A stretch of DNA of 64,000 nucleotides, from positions 1 to 64,000 of the forward strand of contig CAMUFL010000001.1 of the NCBI GenBank assembly GCA_947088155.1. The letters are read 5' to 3'. Source of the stretch: an uncultured Gardnerella sp. (GTDB lineage: Bacteria > Actinomycetota > Actinomycetes > Actinomycetales > Bifidobacteriaceae). This document shows positions 62,187 through 64,000 of the stretch, piece by piece. The position numbers were made by a program, and so were the translations under genes. Each line of letters begins with the position of its first letter. Positions within the stretch are counted from its first letter, which is position 1. A model generated the notes under the pieces. That model did no database searches and was not told the origin of the DNA. It saw only the letters and a list, made by a program, of their open reading frames with translations.

Positions 62187-64000
62187 TCAGTGTTGTACTG
62201 GTTTCAAGAATACCGCACCTAACGCTGGAACAGTGATTCTTGCAGAGTATGGTCGAGAATGATACTCTTCAGCAGCAGCAGTGAATGTGCCGTTGTGAAT
62301 ATTAGATCCGCAATACTTTGCATCATCAGTTGTGAGTATCTCTTCCCACTGTCCACCTTTTGGTAGCGCAACCTGATAGTCTTGCCAAGCTTGACCTGAG
62401 AAGTTTACTACTACAACGATTTCTTCTCCGTCGTCGCCAATACGCATGTAGCTTAAAGTATTGTGATCGGAATCGTCGCTTGTAAGCCACTGGAAACCAT
62501 CAGGAGTAAAGTCTTGACTCCAGAATGCACGAGAGCTCTTATACAGAGTATTCAAATCTGCAACAAGCTTTTGCACACCTTGATGGAACGGCCATTGCAG
62601 CTCATTCCAGTTAAGCGAAGTATTGAAATTCCATTCGCTGGATTGTCCAATTTCTCCACCCATGAACAGAAGATTCTTTCCTGGATGAGACCACTGGTAT
62701 GCAAGCAATGCGCGTAATCCTGCGAATTGTTGCCATTCGTCGCCTGGCATCTTTCCAAGTAACGAACCCTTACCGTACACAACTTCATCGTGGCTTAATG
62801 GCAACACATAATGCTCAGAGTATGCATAAACCATTGAGAATGTAATTTCGTTATGATGCCAACGACGGTTAATTGGTTCTTCTTTAAGGTATTGCAAAGT
62901 GTCGTGCATCCAGCCCATATTCCACTTCAAACCGAATCCTAAGCCGCCCATATCGGTTGGTGCAGTTACGCCTTGGTAAGCAGTGGATTCCTCAGCAATC
63001 ATCATGATGCCAGGATTATTCTTGTATGCAGTTGCGTTTGCTTCCTTAATGAAGTCAATTGCTTCAAGATTTTCGCGTCCGCCGTAGATGTTTGGTCTCC
63101 ACTGTCCTGCTTCACGGCTGTAATCCAAATAAAGCATTGAAGAAACTGCGTCAACGCGCAACGCGTCAACATGGTATTCGTCAAGCCAGAAGCAAGCATT
63201 AGCAACCAAGAAGTTACGAACTTCATGACGACCAAAGTTGAAGATGTAAGTACCCCAGTCAGGATGCTCGCCTCGCATAGGATCAGGATCTTCATACAAG
63301 GCTGTGCCATCAAAACGACCGAGTGCAAAGTCATCCTTAGGGAAGTGAGCTGGAACCCAATCCATAATGACGCCAATACCTGCTTTATGGAGTTTATCTA
63401 TCAAGTACTTAAAGTCATCAGGGGAGCCAAGGCGAGAATCGACTGCATAATAACCTGTTACCTGATATCCCCAAGACCCAGAGAATGGATATTGCGTCAG
63501 CGGCATGAACTCGACGTGAGTAAAGCCTTCTCTTTGCACATAATCAACTAAATGATCAGCAAGTTCGCGATAATTACCCAGATCGCGATTCCAGCTGTTA
63601 GCTTGCACTTCGTAAATGCTTATTGGACCGTTGTGAGCGTCTGTTTTTGCGCGCTTATTCATCCAATCGGTATCGTGCCACTTAAACTCAGAATCAACAA
63701 CAACAGATCCTGTGTTTGGTGGAACTTCATGAGAGCGCTCCATCGGATCGGCTTTCATAATCCAATTACCAGATTGCGTAAGAATTTCGTATTTATATAC
63801 TTCGCCCGCTGTAACTCCTGGAATAAAAAGTTCCCAAATGCCAGAAGAGCCGAGCGAGCGCATAGCGTGGCGACGACCATTCCAGTAATTAAAGTTACCA
63901 ACTACGCGTACTGCACGAGCATTTGGTGCCCACACTGAGAAAGCAGTACCAGTAACTTTCTTTACCATCTTTCCAGTTTCAGGAGATATAAGCCCCCATG
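62187..64000 (-). CDS. glgB: 1,4-alpha-glucan (glycogen) branching enzyme, cut by the window edge
   Basis: GH13 enzyme that makes alpha-1,6 branches in glycogen. CBM48 domain at the visible start (FSVWAPNARAVRVVGNFNYW), then GH13 motifs EFMPLTQYPFSGSWGYQ, DWVPAHFPKDDFAL, DALRVDAVSSMLY (catalytic Asp), MIAEEST (catalytic Glu) and LPLSHDEVVYGKGSLL. The first Met (63968) is not the true start: the frame continues upstream in family-like sequence (WGLISPETGK) to the edge. About 600 codons are visible of about 730-750 expected. Confidence 0.94.
   Translation of the reverse strand, partial: WGLISPETGKMVKKVTGTAFSVWAPNARAVRVVGNFNYWNGRRHAMRSLGSSGIWELFIPGVTAGEVYKYEILTQSGNWIMKADPMERSHEVPPNTGSVVVDSEFKWHDTDWMNKRAKTDAHNGPISIYEVQANSWNRDLGNYRELADHLVDYVQREGFTHVEFMPLTQYPFSGSWGYQVTGYYAVDSRLGSPDDFKYLIDKLHKAGIGVIMDWVPAHFPKDDFALGRFDGTALYEDPDPMRGEHPDWGTYIFNFGRHEVRNFLVANACFWLDEYHVDALRVDAVSSMLYLDYSREAGQWRPNIYGGRENLEAIDFIKEANATAYKNNPGIMMIAEESTAYQGVTAPTDMGGLGFGLKWNMGWMHDTLQYLKEEPINRRWHHNEITFSMVYAYSEHYVLPLSHDEVVYGKGSLLGKMPGDEWQQFAGLRALLAYQWSHPGKNLLFMGGEIGQSSEWNFNTSLNWNELQWPFHQGVQKLVADLNTLYKSSRAFWSQDFTPDGFQWLTSDDSDHNTLSYMRIGDDGEEIVVVVNFSGQAWQDYQVALPKGGQWEEILTTDDAKYCGSNIHNGTFTAAAEEYHSRPYSARITVPALGAVFLKPVQH

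Overview
The window looks like a chromosomal segment of a vaginal Gardnerella species, or a close relative in the Bifidobacteriaceae. This is inferred from the AT-rich sequence (about 40% GC by eye) combined with actinobacterial markers: a WhiB factor next to a PdtaS-type kinase, the lexA / LysM protein / nrdR block, an HflX, HelD and HrpA set, a bifid-type L-lactate dehydrogenase, GlgB, and an envelope cluster of LytR-CpsA-Psr proteins, a large membrane glycosyltransferase and a DUF5719-like protein. No rRNA, tRNA, CRISPR array, insertion sequence or prophage was found.

Layout. 0-4.1 kb is a serine/cysteine region: sstT (serine/threonine uptake) converges on cysK-cysE. The long leader of cysK holds a consensus promoter, a 28-codon ORF with six cysteine codons and an intrinsic terminator, which together look like a complete cysteine-sensing attenuator. 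4.1-12 kb is an accessory region: a (GACA)8 repeat at the predicted start of a short transcript, a cell-wall-anchored InlB-repeat protein, a decayed AbiEi tail leading into a GNAT acetyltransferase, a nucleoside phosphorylase-like gene, an ABC exporter, and an AbiE toxin-antitoxin operon whose toxin gene has an in-frame stop. Three copies of a hairpin repeat sit between these modules. 12-24 kb carries a YuiF-type transporter, a degenerate ABC ATPase with a YhgE/Pip-type membrane protein, a lipoprotein, a 4-hydroxybutyrate dehydrogenase-like enzyme, an NADH oxidase, a standalone SNF2 ATPase and an orphan HicB.

24-35 kb: a lipoprotein overlapping a CtpE-like P-type ATPase, L-serine dehydratase, an FKBP isomerase, greA, and the SOS block (lexA, divergent LysM protein, a possible 41-aa protein, nrdR) with LexA boxes between the divergent genes; then helD. 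35-47.5 kb: a wall-hydrolase-like protein, an MFS exporter, hrpA, an RsmC-like methyltransferase, hflX, ldh, pdtaS-like kinase and whiB. 47.5-59 kb: an FtsK/EccC-like ATPase, two LCP ligases, the giant glycosyltransferase with its DUF5719 partner, a metallopeptidase-family protein lacking its HExxH motif and a HAD phosphatase. 59-64 kb: a ComF-type phosphoribosyltransferase, then (minus strand) glgB, which runs off the window edge, followed by a response regulator and its histidine kinase.

The most notable system is the cysK-cysE leader: it couples ribosome progress through cysteine codons to transcription of the two genes that make cysteine from serine, next to a serine importer. The AbiE remnants and hairpin repeats between 6.4 and 12 kb indicate repeated gain and decay of small modules.
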